DNA of 6,997 nt from positions 1 through 6,997 of the forward strand of contig RPQK01000400.1 in NCBI GenBank assembly GCA_003819755.1, written 5' to 3'. The translations under genes and the position numbers were made by a program. The notes under the pieces were generated by a model, which was given only the letters and a program-made list of their open reading frames with translations, had not been told where the DNA came from and searched no databases. This stretch comes from Acidobacteriota bacterium (GTDB lineage Bacteria > Acidobacteriota > UBA6911 > RPQK01). Of the stretch, positions 1 to 6,862 are shown piece after piece (the stretch's first letter is position 1; the number at the start of each line of letters is the position of its first letter).

Positions 1-18
1 ACCACATCCGGCGATCCG

Positions 19-1797
19 ATGGCAACGAGATTGTTCCCGACCACCTCGCTCAGGACCCAGATCCAACTCGCCGGCTTCTGGGATTTCCTCCCCGACCCTC
101 AGGGCCGAGGCGAGGCGAACAAATACTTCGACCGTTTTCCGAAGCCGGAAACCAGGATATGGATCCCCGGAACTTGGAACACCTACGCGCGCTATTGGCA
201 CTACGAAGGTCCGGCCTGGTTTAGACGTAGATTTCAGGTGCCGAACGAAGGCCGGCTTCGACTCCGCTTCGCGGGCGTGTTTTACCGAGCCAGGGTCTGG
301 CTAGACGGCAAGTTCCTAGGCGCCCACGAAGGCGGTTACACGCCTTTCTCCTTCACCGAAGCGAATCCCGGGAAGGGTGAGCACGAGCTGGTCGTCATGG
401 CCGACAACAGCCTGGACGACGAGACCGTCCCGAAGGGAGGTGTGGACTGGTTCCCTTATGGGGGTATCTACCGCCCCGTCTATGCGGAGTTGGTCCCCGA
501 CGTCTTCATCCACGACTTCCACGTGACGCCATCCGTCGCCTCCGCCCAGACCGCTAACCTGCGGGTAAAAGTGTTCCTGCGGAATGGCTCCGGGACGGAC
601 CGCGAGGAACAGGTGACCTTCGAGGTCAACGGTCGGGTTCTTTACTCGCAGAAGCTCAAACTGAATGGGGCCGAGCCGGAAGTCTCGTTCAGCGTACCCC
701 TCGAGAAGCCCAACCTTTGGTCTCCGGCATCGCCTTTTCTGTATACTGCCCGCCTTTACCTTCCGCAGACAGGCGACGACCAGTACACTCGCTTCGGCGT
801 TCGGTCCTTCGTTTCCGACGGGCCGAGAATCCTCCTCAACGGCGAGCCCTTCAAGGTACGAGGCGCGAACCGCCACGACGATCACCCGGACTGGGGCTCG
901 GCCGTTCCTCCTCACATCATCCGGCAGGATGTCGAGATTCTTAAGCGGTTGGGTGCCAACGCCGCTCGCAGTCACTACCCGGTGGACGAGATGTTCATGG
1001 ACTTCTGCGACGAAAACGGTCTCGTCTTTCTCGATGAAGTTCCCGCCTGGCAGAACCTGCCCGCGCAGCTGGCCAAGGAATCGGTCCAGAACAAGATAAA
1101 AGCCCAGTTCCGCGAGATGGTGTATCGGGACATGAATCATCCCTGCGTTCTGTCCTGGAGCCTCGGGAATGAATGGCCCGAGTTCGAGAAATCCCACGAC
1201 ATCATCAAGTCCTTGATCGAGTACGCCAGGAGCATCGACAACAGCCATTTCATCACGTTCGTAACCGGCGGGGCACGAACCGGGCCGATCTCAGCGCTGC
1301 TCGATGTCATATGCACCAATTGGGCTCAGTACCAGTGGTACGACCCGTTCACCTGCCCCGCGCCCGAAGAAGCCGAGAAAGCCATGGCGAAGCTGAACCG
1401 GATTCACGAAAGTTTCCCCGACAAGCCGGTTCTCATTACCGAACTGGGGGCCGCGGAATCGCAGGCCGGTTGGCACAACTGGGGGAACGTCAAGTGGAGT
1501 GAAGAATACCAGGCAAGGAACGTATCCGATTCGGCCCGATACTCGCTGGATCAGGACTGGATAGCCGGCGGCCTGGTCTGGCAGTACGCGGATACCAGGA
1601 GCGCGCCTTCGCGCTTCCTGGCCGGCCGGCTCAGGGGATGGAACGCCAAAGGAGTCGTCGATGGTTACCGTTCCCCGAAAATGGCGTTCTACAAGCTGCA
1701 GGAGTTGTTCCACGATTTTCAGGCCGTCGGGTCACGCGCGACGAAAACGACCGAACAGATGGCTGACCAGACCGGCCGAACCGGATCACAACGTTGA
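19..1797 (+). CDS. Glycoside hydrolase family 2 enzyme, probable beta-glucuronidase-like
   Basis: A retaining exo-glycosidase of family GH2 that removes a terminal sugar from a glycoside or oligosaccharide. Seen (numbering from the ATG at 19): a jelly-roll sugar-binding domain at about 12-160 (AGFWDF, then PYGGIYRPV), an Ig-like sandwich at about 165-265, and a TIM barrel at about 270-565. Barrel motifs include RGANRHDDH (281-289) and the HYP of SRSHYP-type (319-321). The acid/base is E385 in SLGNEW and the nucleophile is E475 in LITELGA. Near the end, WQYADTR (521-527) is followed by N542-A-K544-G. This matches the NxK signature that contacts the uronate carboxylate in beta-glucuronidases such as E. 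coli GusA, so a uronic-acid substrate is favoured; beta-galactosidase or another GH2 activity is possible. The 592 residues fit GUS length (about 600). The last 20 residues are polar and probably disordered. No signal peptide is visible from this start, but the frame is open to base 1 and no Shine-Dalgarno lies in the 18 upstream bases, so the true start may be further left. The receptor gene follows after 41 bases. Confidence 0.9.
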   Translation: MATRLFPTTSLRTQIQLAGFWDFLPDPQGRGEANKYFDRFPKPETRIWIPGTWNTYARYWHYEGPAWFRRRFQVPNEGRLRLRFAGVFYRARVWLDGKFLGAHEGGYTPFSFTEANPGKGEHELVVMADNSLDDETVPKGGVDWFPYGGIYRPVYAELVPDVFIHDFHVTPSVASAQTANLRVKVFLRNGSGTDREEQVTFEVNGRVLYSQKLKLNGAEPEVSFSVPLEKPNLWSPASPFLYTARLYLPQTGDDQYTRFGVRSFVSDGPRILLNGEPFKVRGANRHDDHPDWGSAVPPHIIRQDVEILKRLGANAARSHYPVDEMFMDFCDENGLVFLDEVPAWQNLPAQLAKESVQNKIKAQFREMVYRDMNHPCVLSWSLGNEWPEFEKSHDIIKSLIEYARSIDNSHFITFVTGGARTGPISALLDVICTNWAQYQWYDPFTCPAPEEAEKAMAKLNRIHESFPDKPVLITELGAAESQAGWHNWGNVKWSEEYQARNVSDSARYSLDQDWIAGGLVWQYADTRSAPSRFLAGRLRGWNAKGVVDGYRSPKMAFYKLQELFHDFQAVGSRATKTTEQMADQTGRTGSQR

Positions 1798-1826
1798 CGA
1801 TTTGCACTTTTAACCGCTCTCGGATC

Positions 1827-1833
1827 AGGAGGA
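1827..1833 (+). promoter_or_regulatory. Shine-Dalgarno site of the TonB-dependent receptor
   Basis: AGGAGGA is a near-perfect ribosome binding site placed 5 bases before the ATG at 1839. It decides the receptor start: the in-frame TTG at 1794, which would add 15 residues and overlap the stop of the upstream glycosidase, has no comparable site and would place extra charged residues ahead of the signal peptide. Confidence 0.85.
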
Positions 1834-1838
1834 TCGCT

Positions 1839-4800
1839 ATGAGTCAGAAAGCTATTAAGAACAGACTGTTAACCCGGGCCAGACCGGACATCCGACCCCT
1901 GTCTTTAGCCGTTGGCCTGCTGTGTCTAGTCCTGCTTGTCGGGATGTCGACGACCGCGACCGCCCAGTCGACGCACGGGTCGATAGTCGGCACCTTAACG
2001 GACGCAACAAACGCGGTGCTGCCAGGGGTTTCAGTCACTGTCACTAACAAGGACACCAACATCAGCCGGACTGTGCTTTCCAATGACACCGGTTACTACG
2101 AGGCGACCGCACTGATTGCGGGCACGTACCGGGTCCAGGCGGAGTTGCCCGGCTTCAAGACCATGATGCGGGATGGAATCATCCTGGAAAGCCGGGCAAT
2201 TGTCCGGATTGACCTGCGAATGGAGGTTGGTGAACAGACCACGTCGATCGAAGTCAGAGCCGTTTCACCCGTTATCCAAAGCGAGACCGCGAGCCTGTCG
2301 GATATCAAAACTGCCGACCATCTGGAACAACTGCCGACTTTGTCAACCGTCAACAATTGGAATGTGGTTGTGACAATGCCGGGCGTTCAGACGGTACAAA
2401 CTCGCACCATCTTTTCGTTCAACGGAGGGCGGGGCGCGCAAAGCGAAATCATGTTTGACGGCATCAATACGCCCCGGCTGGGGACCGCTCTCGCGGGCAT
2501 TCCCAACAGCACTGAAGCCACCGACGAGATGCAGGTCCACGCGTCAAATAATAGCGCCGAGTTCGGGTCGGCGGGTGTGGTCAACCTGATCAGCAGGTCC
2601 GGAGGTAACAAGCTGCACGGCACCCTCTATTACTATCATGCCGATGACAAGCTGAACTCGAAAAACCCCTTCCAGACTACGAAACCGCGGCTCAAGCAGC
2701 ACGATTACGGCGTGAACGTGGGTGGCCCCCTGGTTCTTCCGAAGCTCTACAACGGAACAGACCGCACCTTCTTCATGGTTAACTACTACGGAAACCAGAT
2801 ACCGGGGGATACCTCCTATACCCTGAACGTTCCTACCTTGGCGATGCGGCAAGGGGACTTCTCCAAGAGCGGCCTGACCGTCAAGGACCCGCTCACCGGT
2901 CAACCGTTTGCAGGCAACATCATTCCCGCGGCCCGCTTCAGCCCGGTCGCTGTGAAGATTCAAGAAAGGTTCTTTGACAAGCCGACCGCTGCAAACCCCG
3001 ACACCTTGGCCGGAAACCTTCGGGGCTCGATCAGTGCGCCTGTTCATGAGAACCGAATCGATGTGCGAATAGACCACAAGATCTACGACAAAAACTTCCT
3101 CTACGTGCGATACAACTGGAGAGGGCAGGTTCAAGCAGCGCTTCCCAGCCTTCCCTCGATTGGGCTGACCGACGGTTACCGCGGCGGCCAAGGCCTGGTC
3201 GCTTCGGATACTCATCTCTTCACACCGAACCTGATCAACGAATTTCGATTCGGTTTTCAGAAAAGCCCCAACCGCCAGCTCGCGACGCAGTCAGGAAACG
3301 AGATCGTCCAAGATGCCGGCATCCAGGGAATCGAAGCCGCGGACTACAATGGCATGCCGACCTTCGACGTCACCGGCTTCACCACCATCCAAGCTCAAAA
3401 GCACCTGAACGACATGAATCAGATCCACCAGGCGACGGACACACTGAGCTGGGTGAAAGGAAGTCATTCGTTCAAGACCGGTGTGGATTTCCAGTATAAC
3501 CAGGCGTACGGCCCAAGCATCCCCGCTGAGCTCTTCGGCTCTTTCAATTTCAACGGCTATTTCACCGGCTCCAGCTACGCCGATTTTTTACTCGGCTATC
3601 CGCTATATGCACGCCGGGCCGGCTATCGGGGAGACAAGAACAAGCACGGCACCGACATGGCGCTGTACTTTCAGGATTCCTGGCGCCTGGCGCAAAAGGT
3701 CACCTTCGAGTGGGGAGTCCGGTACGAGCGGCAGTTTGCCTCAGTCGACGACGAGGAGCTGATGTATAACTTCGACCCCAAGACGGGCAACCTGGTCGTC
3801 CCGGACAAGGCTCTGACTTCAGGCAAAATCAACCCGCTGTTGCCTTCCAACATCACCGTGGTCAGCGCGAGCACGGCAGGTTTTCCTCAAGCCCTTCGTA
3901 ATCCGCAAACGGGGAATATCGTGCCGCGCCTGGGTATCGCTTACCGACCCTTCAGCAACACCGTCATTCGCGGCGGCTACGGTATTTTCATAGACGGCTT
4001 TGGGACGTATGTTACTGCGCCGCAACAAACCCCTCTGTTCGGCTATGTTGAGGAGTTTCGGAATACAAACAAAAACAATCCGACCTATAAATTCCCCAAC
4101 CCGTTCGTCGGGACAGGGGCATCGTACGGCGCACTGGACATCGGCACAGTCAGTTACCCGGGTTTTGACATTAACATCAGAAACCCGAGGTTCCACCAGT
4201 GGAATCTGACGTTGGAGCGTCAGATTGGTGAAATTGGGGCTCGGCTCTCATACATTGGATCCGCGAGCCGGGATCTGCTTTATCGTCAAAGCCTGAATGT
4301 GCCCCAGCCGAGCACGATTCCGTACACCACCTCCCGCAAGCCGTGGCAGCAATACGCCAACGTTTACTATGCGTCAAATGACGGGCTTGGAGTTGGAACG
4401 GCGGGCTCCGATTACCACTCGATGCAGTTGGACGTTGAGAAGCGGTTCGGAAGCGGGCTGTTTTTCCAGGGGGCTTGGACCTGGGCCAAGCTGATGGCCG
4501 ATGTTGAAGACGCGCGGAGCGAGTTCGGCCCGCACATCGAGAATCCATTTGACGTGAGGCGAGAGCGGGCCGAGGAGCAGTATTCACCCCGGCACCGGCT
4601 GGTCGGATCGGCGATATGGGAGCTTCCGGTCGGCAAAAGCAGATGGCTGGGAGGAAGCATGCCTGGTTTGCTCGACAAGATTGTGGGGCAGTGGAGCCTG
4701 TCGGCCATCTTCCTGCTTCAAACAGGTCAGTTCTACACGCCCTACTTCACGGGAAGGGATATTTCAGGAACCAATCTATCCAGGCCCCAGCACGATGAAG

Positions 4801-5192
4801 GCGCGCTTCCCGGTCTTCGGCCTGACCGAGTCGCAGACGGGAACGTGCCGGCCGACCAACGCACGCAGCAACGGTGGTACGATGCCTCGGCCTTCGTCAT
4901 TCCGGCGGCCAACATCGGAAGGTTTGGAAATTGCGGACGGAACGTAATCGAAGGTCCCGGGCTCAACGTGCAACATGCTGCCTTGGGTAAGCGGTTCATC
5001 CTCACGGAGGGGACCACACTCTCGTTCCAGATGAACGTCAACAACGTGTTCAACCACACCAACCTGTCGATGCCGAACTCGGCGCTCAACCTGTCGCAAC
5101 CCCTGAACGTCGGCAAGATAGTCGGAACCCGGGGCGGCCTGGAAAATGGCGGCCCGCGAAACATGAACTTCGAAATGCGGCTGAGGTTCTAG
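1839..5192 (+). CDS. TonB-dependent outer-membrane receptor with N-terminal carboxypeptidase-regulatory-like domain
   Basis: An outer-membrane beta-barrel transporter, probably for an oligosaccharide or glycoside given its neighbour, driven by TonB-ExbBD. The 1,117-residue protein (from the ATG at 1839) starts with a basic stretch and a hydrophobic core at about 21-36 (LSLAVGLLCLVLLVG), followed by a likely signal peptidase cut after ATAQ (residue 43). Next comes a carboxypeptidase-regulatory-like beta-sandwich at about 46-128, with GSIVGTLTDATNAVLPGVSV, the NDTGYYE strand and AGTYRVQAELPGF. The plug domain spans about 145-255, with SFNGGRGAQSEIMFDGIN (193-210) and a GSAGVVNLISRSGGNKLHG end typical of the plug-barrel junction. 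The rest is barrel, ending in MRLRF with the terminal phenylalanine expected of outer-membrane barrels. Size and order match the Oar-like receptors abundant in Acidobacteriota. I could not identify a TonB box. No SusD-like gene follows; the next gene is convergent. It is probably co-transcribed with the upstream GH2 gene. The substrate is not readable from the sequence. Confidence 0.93.
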   Translation: MSQKAIKNRLLTRARPDIRPLSLAVGLLCLVLLVGMSTTATAQSTHGSIVGTLTDATNAVLPGVSVTVTNKDTNISRTVLSNDTGYYEATALIAGTYRVQAELPGFKTMMRDGIILESRAIVRIDLRMEVGEQTTSIEVRAVSPVIQSETASLSDIKTADHLEQLPTLSTVNNWNVVVTMPGVQTVQTRTIFSFNGGRGAQSEIMFDGINTPRLGTALAGIPNSTEATDEMQVHASNNSAEFGSAGVVNLISRSGGNKLHGTLYYYHADDKLNSKNPFQTTKPRLKQHDYGVNVGGPLVLPKLYNGTDRTFFMVNYYGNQIPGDTSYTLNVPTLAMRQGDFSKSGLTVKDPLTGQPFAGNIIPAARFSPVAVKIQERFFDKPTAANPDTLAGNLRGSISAPVHENRIDVRIDHKIYDKNFLYVRYNWRGQVQAALPSLPSIGLTDGYRGGQGLVASDTHLFTPNLINEFRFGFQKSPNRQLATQSGNEIVQDAGIQGIEAADYNGMPTFDVTGFTTIQAQKHLNDMNQIHQATDTLSWVKGSHSFKTGVDFQYNQAYGPSIPAELFGSFNFNGYFTGSSYADFLLGYPLYARRAGYRGDKNKHGTDMALYFQDSWRLAQKVTFEWGVRYERQFASVDDEELMYNFDPKTGNLVVPDKALTSGKINPLLPSNITVVSASTAGFPQALRNPQTGNIVPRLGIAYRPFSNTVIRGGYGIFIDGFGTYVTAPQQTPLFGYVEEFRNTNKNNPTYKFPNPFVGTGASYGALDIGTVSYPGFDINIRNPRFHQWNLTLERQIGEIGARLSYIGSASRDLLYRQSLNVPQPSTIPYTTSRKPWQQYANVYYASNDGLGVGTAGSDYHSMQLDVEKRFGSGLFFQGAWTWAKLMADVEDARSEFGPHIENPFDVRRERAEEQYSPRHRLVGSAIWELPVGKSRWLGGSMPGLLDKIVGQWSLSAIFLLQTGQFYTPYFTGRDISGTNLSRPQHDEGALPGLRPDRVADGNVPADQRTQQRWYDASAFVIPAANIGRFGNCGRNVIEGPGLNVQHAALGKRFILTEGTTLSFQMNVNNVFNHTNLSMPNSALNLSQPLNVGKIVGTRGGLENGGPRNMNFEMRLRF

Positions 5193-5213
5193 CCCGCACT
5201 TCGCGTGAGGTGT

Positions 5214-5280
5214 GGCGGCGCGGCGGTTGAGTGGCGCGTCTTGAGCGCTCTATCGAAGCCCCGCGCCGCCTAGCTTTTCT
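5214..5280 (+). terminator. Possible terminator stem between convergent genes
   Basis: A perfect 10-base GC-only stem pairs 5214-5223 (GGCGGCGCGG) with 5261-5270 (CCGCGCCGCC), starting 21 bases after the receptor stop and followed by TAGCTTTTCT. The 37-base loop is long for an intrinsic terminator, but it contains a small GCGC/GCGC stem (5234-5237 with 5245-5248) that would shorten it. The T-rich stretch lies only on the + side, so this would end the receptor transcript rather than the opposing one. The right arm touches the last base of the transporter stop codon. The T-tract is weak, so the call is tentative. Confidence 0.4.
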
Positions 5281-6631
5281 CTGTAAACCGCGGCAGCACA
5301 TTCCACGTCAGCGCAAAACAGAAGGCACTCAAGACCCCCGAGCCGATGATCAGCGAAAATCCGAATGGCCAACCGTAGTTTTGAGCCGCCCAGCCGACTC
5401 CCACGCCCGACGCGGTGGCTCCGATGTATCCCCATAACCCCGTAAATCCAGAGGCCGTCGCCGCTGCCTTCTTGCCGGCGAAGTTGATCGCTGCGACGCT
5501 GACCAGCATCAAAGGCCCATAAACAAGGAACCCGGACAGGCCGAGCAGCACGGCGTACAGAAGCGCCTGGCCGGGGGGCGCGACCCAGAACCCGTACAGG
5601 CTGCCGGAGAGCAGGAGCATGTAGATCGCCATGATCGGACCACGACGGGTCCGGAAGATCCGGTCTGAAATCCAGCCGGCGCTTAACATACCGAGAATGC
5701 CCATTACCTCGAAGAATGCCGTGATAAGTCCGGCCTTCCCGATTGAAACGCCTTTGGCCTCGCTGATAAAGGTGGGAGCCCAAGTCAGCGCTCCGTAGCG
5801 GGCGACATAGAGGAAACAATTGCCGAAAGCGACAAACCAGACGTAACGGTTGTTCAGGACGCTCTTGCGCAACGTCTCGATCGCCCCAGACTGTCGCTCA
5901 ATCGCATCCAGCTTCGCGGGCTCGATCACATCGCGGCGGTACTTCTCCACCGGTGGCAGGCCCATGGATGCCGGCACATCCCTCAAGCGGTTGAACAGGA
6001 AAAAGGAGAAAAACACGGCGAAGATTCCGGGAAGCAGGAAGACGTACTGCCATCTCTCACCAACCGGCCAGCTGATCTGAACGATGTACCCAGAGACGAT
6101 CAGAACAGTCGCCGCCCCGACCTGGTGCGAGCACCCATACACGCTGAAGATACGCCCGTGTTCCGAAGGTGAAAACCAATGGCTCAGGAGACGGGCGCCG
6201 GGTGGGAAGCCCATGCTCTGGAACCAGCCGTTAAGAAGCCACAGACCGGCCAGAACCATCAGCGATGTCTGCAGCCCAAACAAGATGTTGGTGAGCCCCG
6301 ACAAGAGCAGACCGAACGCCATAAAGAAGCGCGGATTGGTCCGATCAGCCAGAATCCCGTTTCCGAACTTTCCGACCCCGTAAGCAATTTGAAGCAGTGA
6401 AACGATCAGCCCGAGCTGCGTCTTCGAGTAGCCGAGCGACTGCTCCATGGCCGGAAGCGCCATCGAGATGTTAACGCGGCATAGATAGAAAACGGCATAA
6501 GCCAGGAAGCTGCTGTAGAGAATGCGCAGGCGCCAGTATCGGTAGAGCCGATCGACCTCCGCCTCGTCCGTCACCAGAAGTGCGGCGGGTGACGTGGCTT
6601 TCAGCTTCTCAAGGACTGAAGAGACCGACAT
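5270..6631 (-). CDS. Major facilitator transporter, organophosphate:phosphate antiporter (GlpT/UhpT-like) family
   Basis: An inner-membrane secondary transporter of 453 residues, the usual length for the GlpT/UhpT/UhpC group, with about 12 hydrophobic segments and a central cytoplasmic loop at about 215-255. Family signatures are clear. The first helix ends YLCRVN, with R52 at the place of GlpT R45. NGWFQSMGFPPGARLLSHWFS (134-154) matches the GlpT NGWFQGMGWPP motif, and CSHQVG (167-172) carries H169 at the place of GlpT H165. ARYGALTWAPTFISEAKG (277-294) has R278 at the place of GlpT R269. GFLVYGPLMLVSVAA and GKKAAATASGFTGLWGYIGA (from 368) match the second-half signature. Keeping both arginines and the histidine suggests exchange of an organic phosphate (glycerol-3-phosphate, hexose phosphate or similar) for inorganic phosphate; which one cannot be told, and a UhpC-like sensor role is possible, though no two-component genes are seen here. 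The ATG at 6631 is supported by AAAGGA nine bases upstream. It converges on the receptor gene and probably has no functional link to the upstream pair. Confidence 0.92.
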   Translation of the reverse strand: MSVSSVLEKLKATSPAALLVTDEAEVDRLYRYWRLRILYSSFLAYAVFYLCRVNISMALPAMEQSLGYSKTQLGLIVSLLQIAYGVGKFGNGILADRTNPRFFMAFGLLLSGLTNILFGLQTSLMVLAGLWLLNGWFQSMGFPPGARLLSHWFSPSEHGRIFSVYGCSHQVGAATVLIVSGYIVQISWPVGERWQYVFLLPGIFAVFFSFFLFNRLRDVPASMGLPPVEKYRRDVIEPAKLDAIERQSGAIETLRKSVLNNRYVWFVAFGNCFLYVARYGALTWAPTFISEAKGVSIGKAGLITAFFEVMGILGMLSAGWISDRIFRTRRGPIMAIYMLLLSGSLYGFWVAPPGQALLYAVLLGLSGFLVYGPLMLVSVAAINFAGKKAAATASGFTGLWGYIGATASGVGVGWAAQNYGWPFGFSLIIGSGVLSAFCFALTWNVLPRFTEKS

Positions 6632-6640
6632 AATTCTTCA

Positions 6641-6646
6641 TCCTTT
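6641..6646 (-). promoter_or_regulatory. Shine-Dalgarno site of the transporter gene
   Basis: Read on the minus strand this is AAAGGA, separated by nine bases from the ATG at 6631-6629. It supports the chosen start of the transporter, whose first 30 residues are polar and precede the first membrane helix as in other members of the family. Confidence 0.65.
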
Positions 6647-6668
6647 GCGGCACCGTTCGTCTAGCCCA

Positions 6669-6850
6669 ATCGATTGCGCTCGGGGCTTTTATCGTGGCCG
6701 GACTCTCCAGAGTCCGGCAGCCGGGCCGCCCGGCCCGGCCAGAATGAACGAACCGCAGTCAGGCGTCGATTCTTTATCTTCGCCGGGCTCCAGCCCGGCT
6801 GCCGGACTCTGGAGAGTCCGGCCACGATAAAAGCCCCCGGCACAATCGAT
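6669..6850. repeat. Composite 182-base inverted repeat (REP/BIME- or MITE-like)
   Basis: Left arm 6669-6726 pairs with right arm 6793-6850 at 55 of 58 positions, including an unbroken 45-base match (6682-6726 with 6793-6837). The three mismatches are 6677/6842, 6680/6839 and 6681/6838. The central spacer is 66 bases. Each arm holds its own smaller palindromes: 6697-6718 (10-base arms, CC centre), 6720-6734 (7-base arms GCCGGGC/GCCCGGC, one-base centre), 6782-6799 (8-base arms GCCGGGCT/AGCCCGGC, CC centre) and 6801-6822 (10-base arms GCCGGACTCT/AGAGTCCGGC, GG centre). The layout is two head-to-head copies of one unit, as in bacterial interspersed mosaic elements. No coding potential of its own is credible, no target duplication is visible at either border, and no run of T follows on either strand, so a simple terminator is unlikely. 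The repeat fills most of the gap between two minus-strand genes. That it is a multicopy genomic repeat is inferred, not seen. Confidence 0.85.
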
Positions 6851-6862
6851 AGTGCCAAACGC

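Noticed and set aside
316..1248. A 310-codon open frame antisense to the GH2 gene, and a 223-codon one (2544-3215) antisense to the receptor gene.
   Set aside because: They overlap well-supported genes completely, contain no recognisable domain and arise from GC-rich codon bias on the opposite strand.
1794..1822. TTGACG at 1794-1799 as the -35 box of a promoter for the receptor.
   Set aside because: At 16-18 bases downstream there is only CTCTCG-like sequence, not a -10 box, and the hexamer is part of the end of the GH2 gene.
1794..1838. The TTG at 1794, overlapping the GH2 stop by four bases, as a translationally coupled start of the receptor.
   Set aside because: The ATG at 1839 has a near-consensus Shine-Dalgarno at ideal spacing and leads straight into a normal signal peptide; the TTG has neither advantage.
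6669..6850. The inverted repeat as an intrinsic terminator of the partial gene at the right edge.
   Set aside because: No T-run follows the structure in either direction and the arms are much longer and more complex than a terminator stem, although some effect on transcription remains possible.
6661..6858. A 65-codon minus-strand open frame (TTG start) and a 78-codon plus-strand frame across the inverted repeat.
   Set aside because: Both are made of the palindromic repeat itself, have no ribosome site, and their composition follows the GC-rich hairpins rather than protein-like patterns. Such frames are common artefacts of intergenic repeats.
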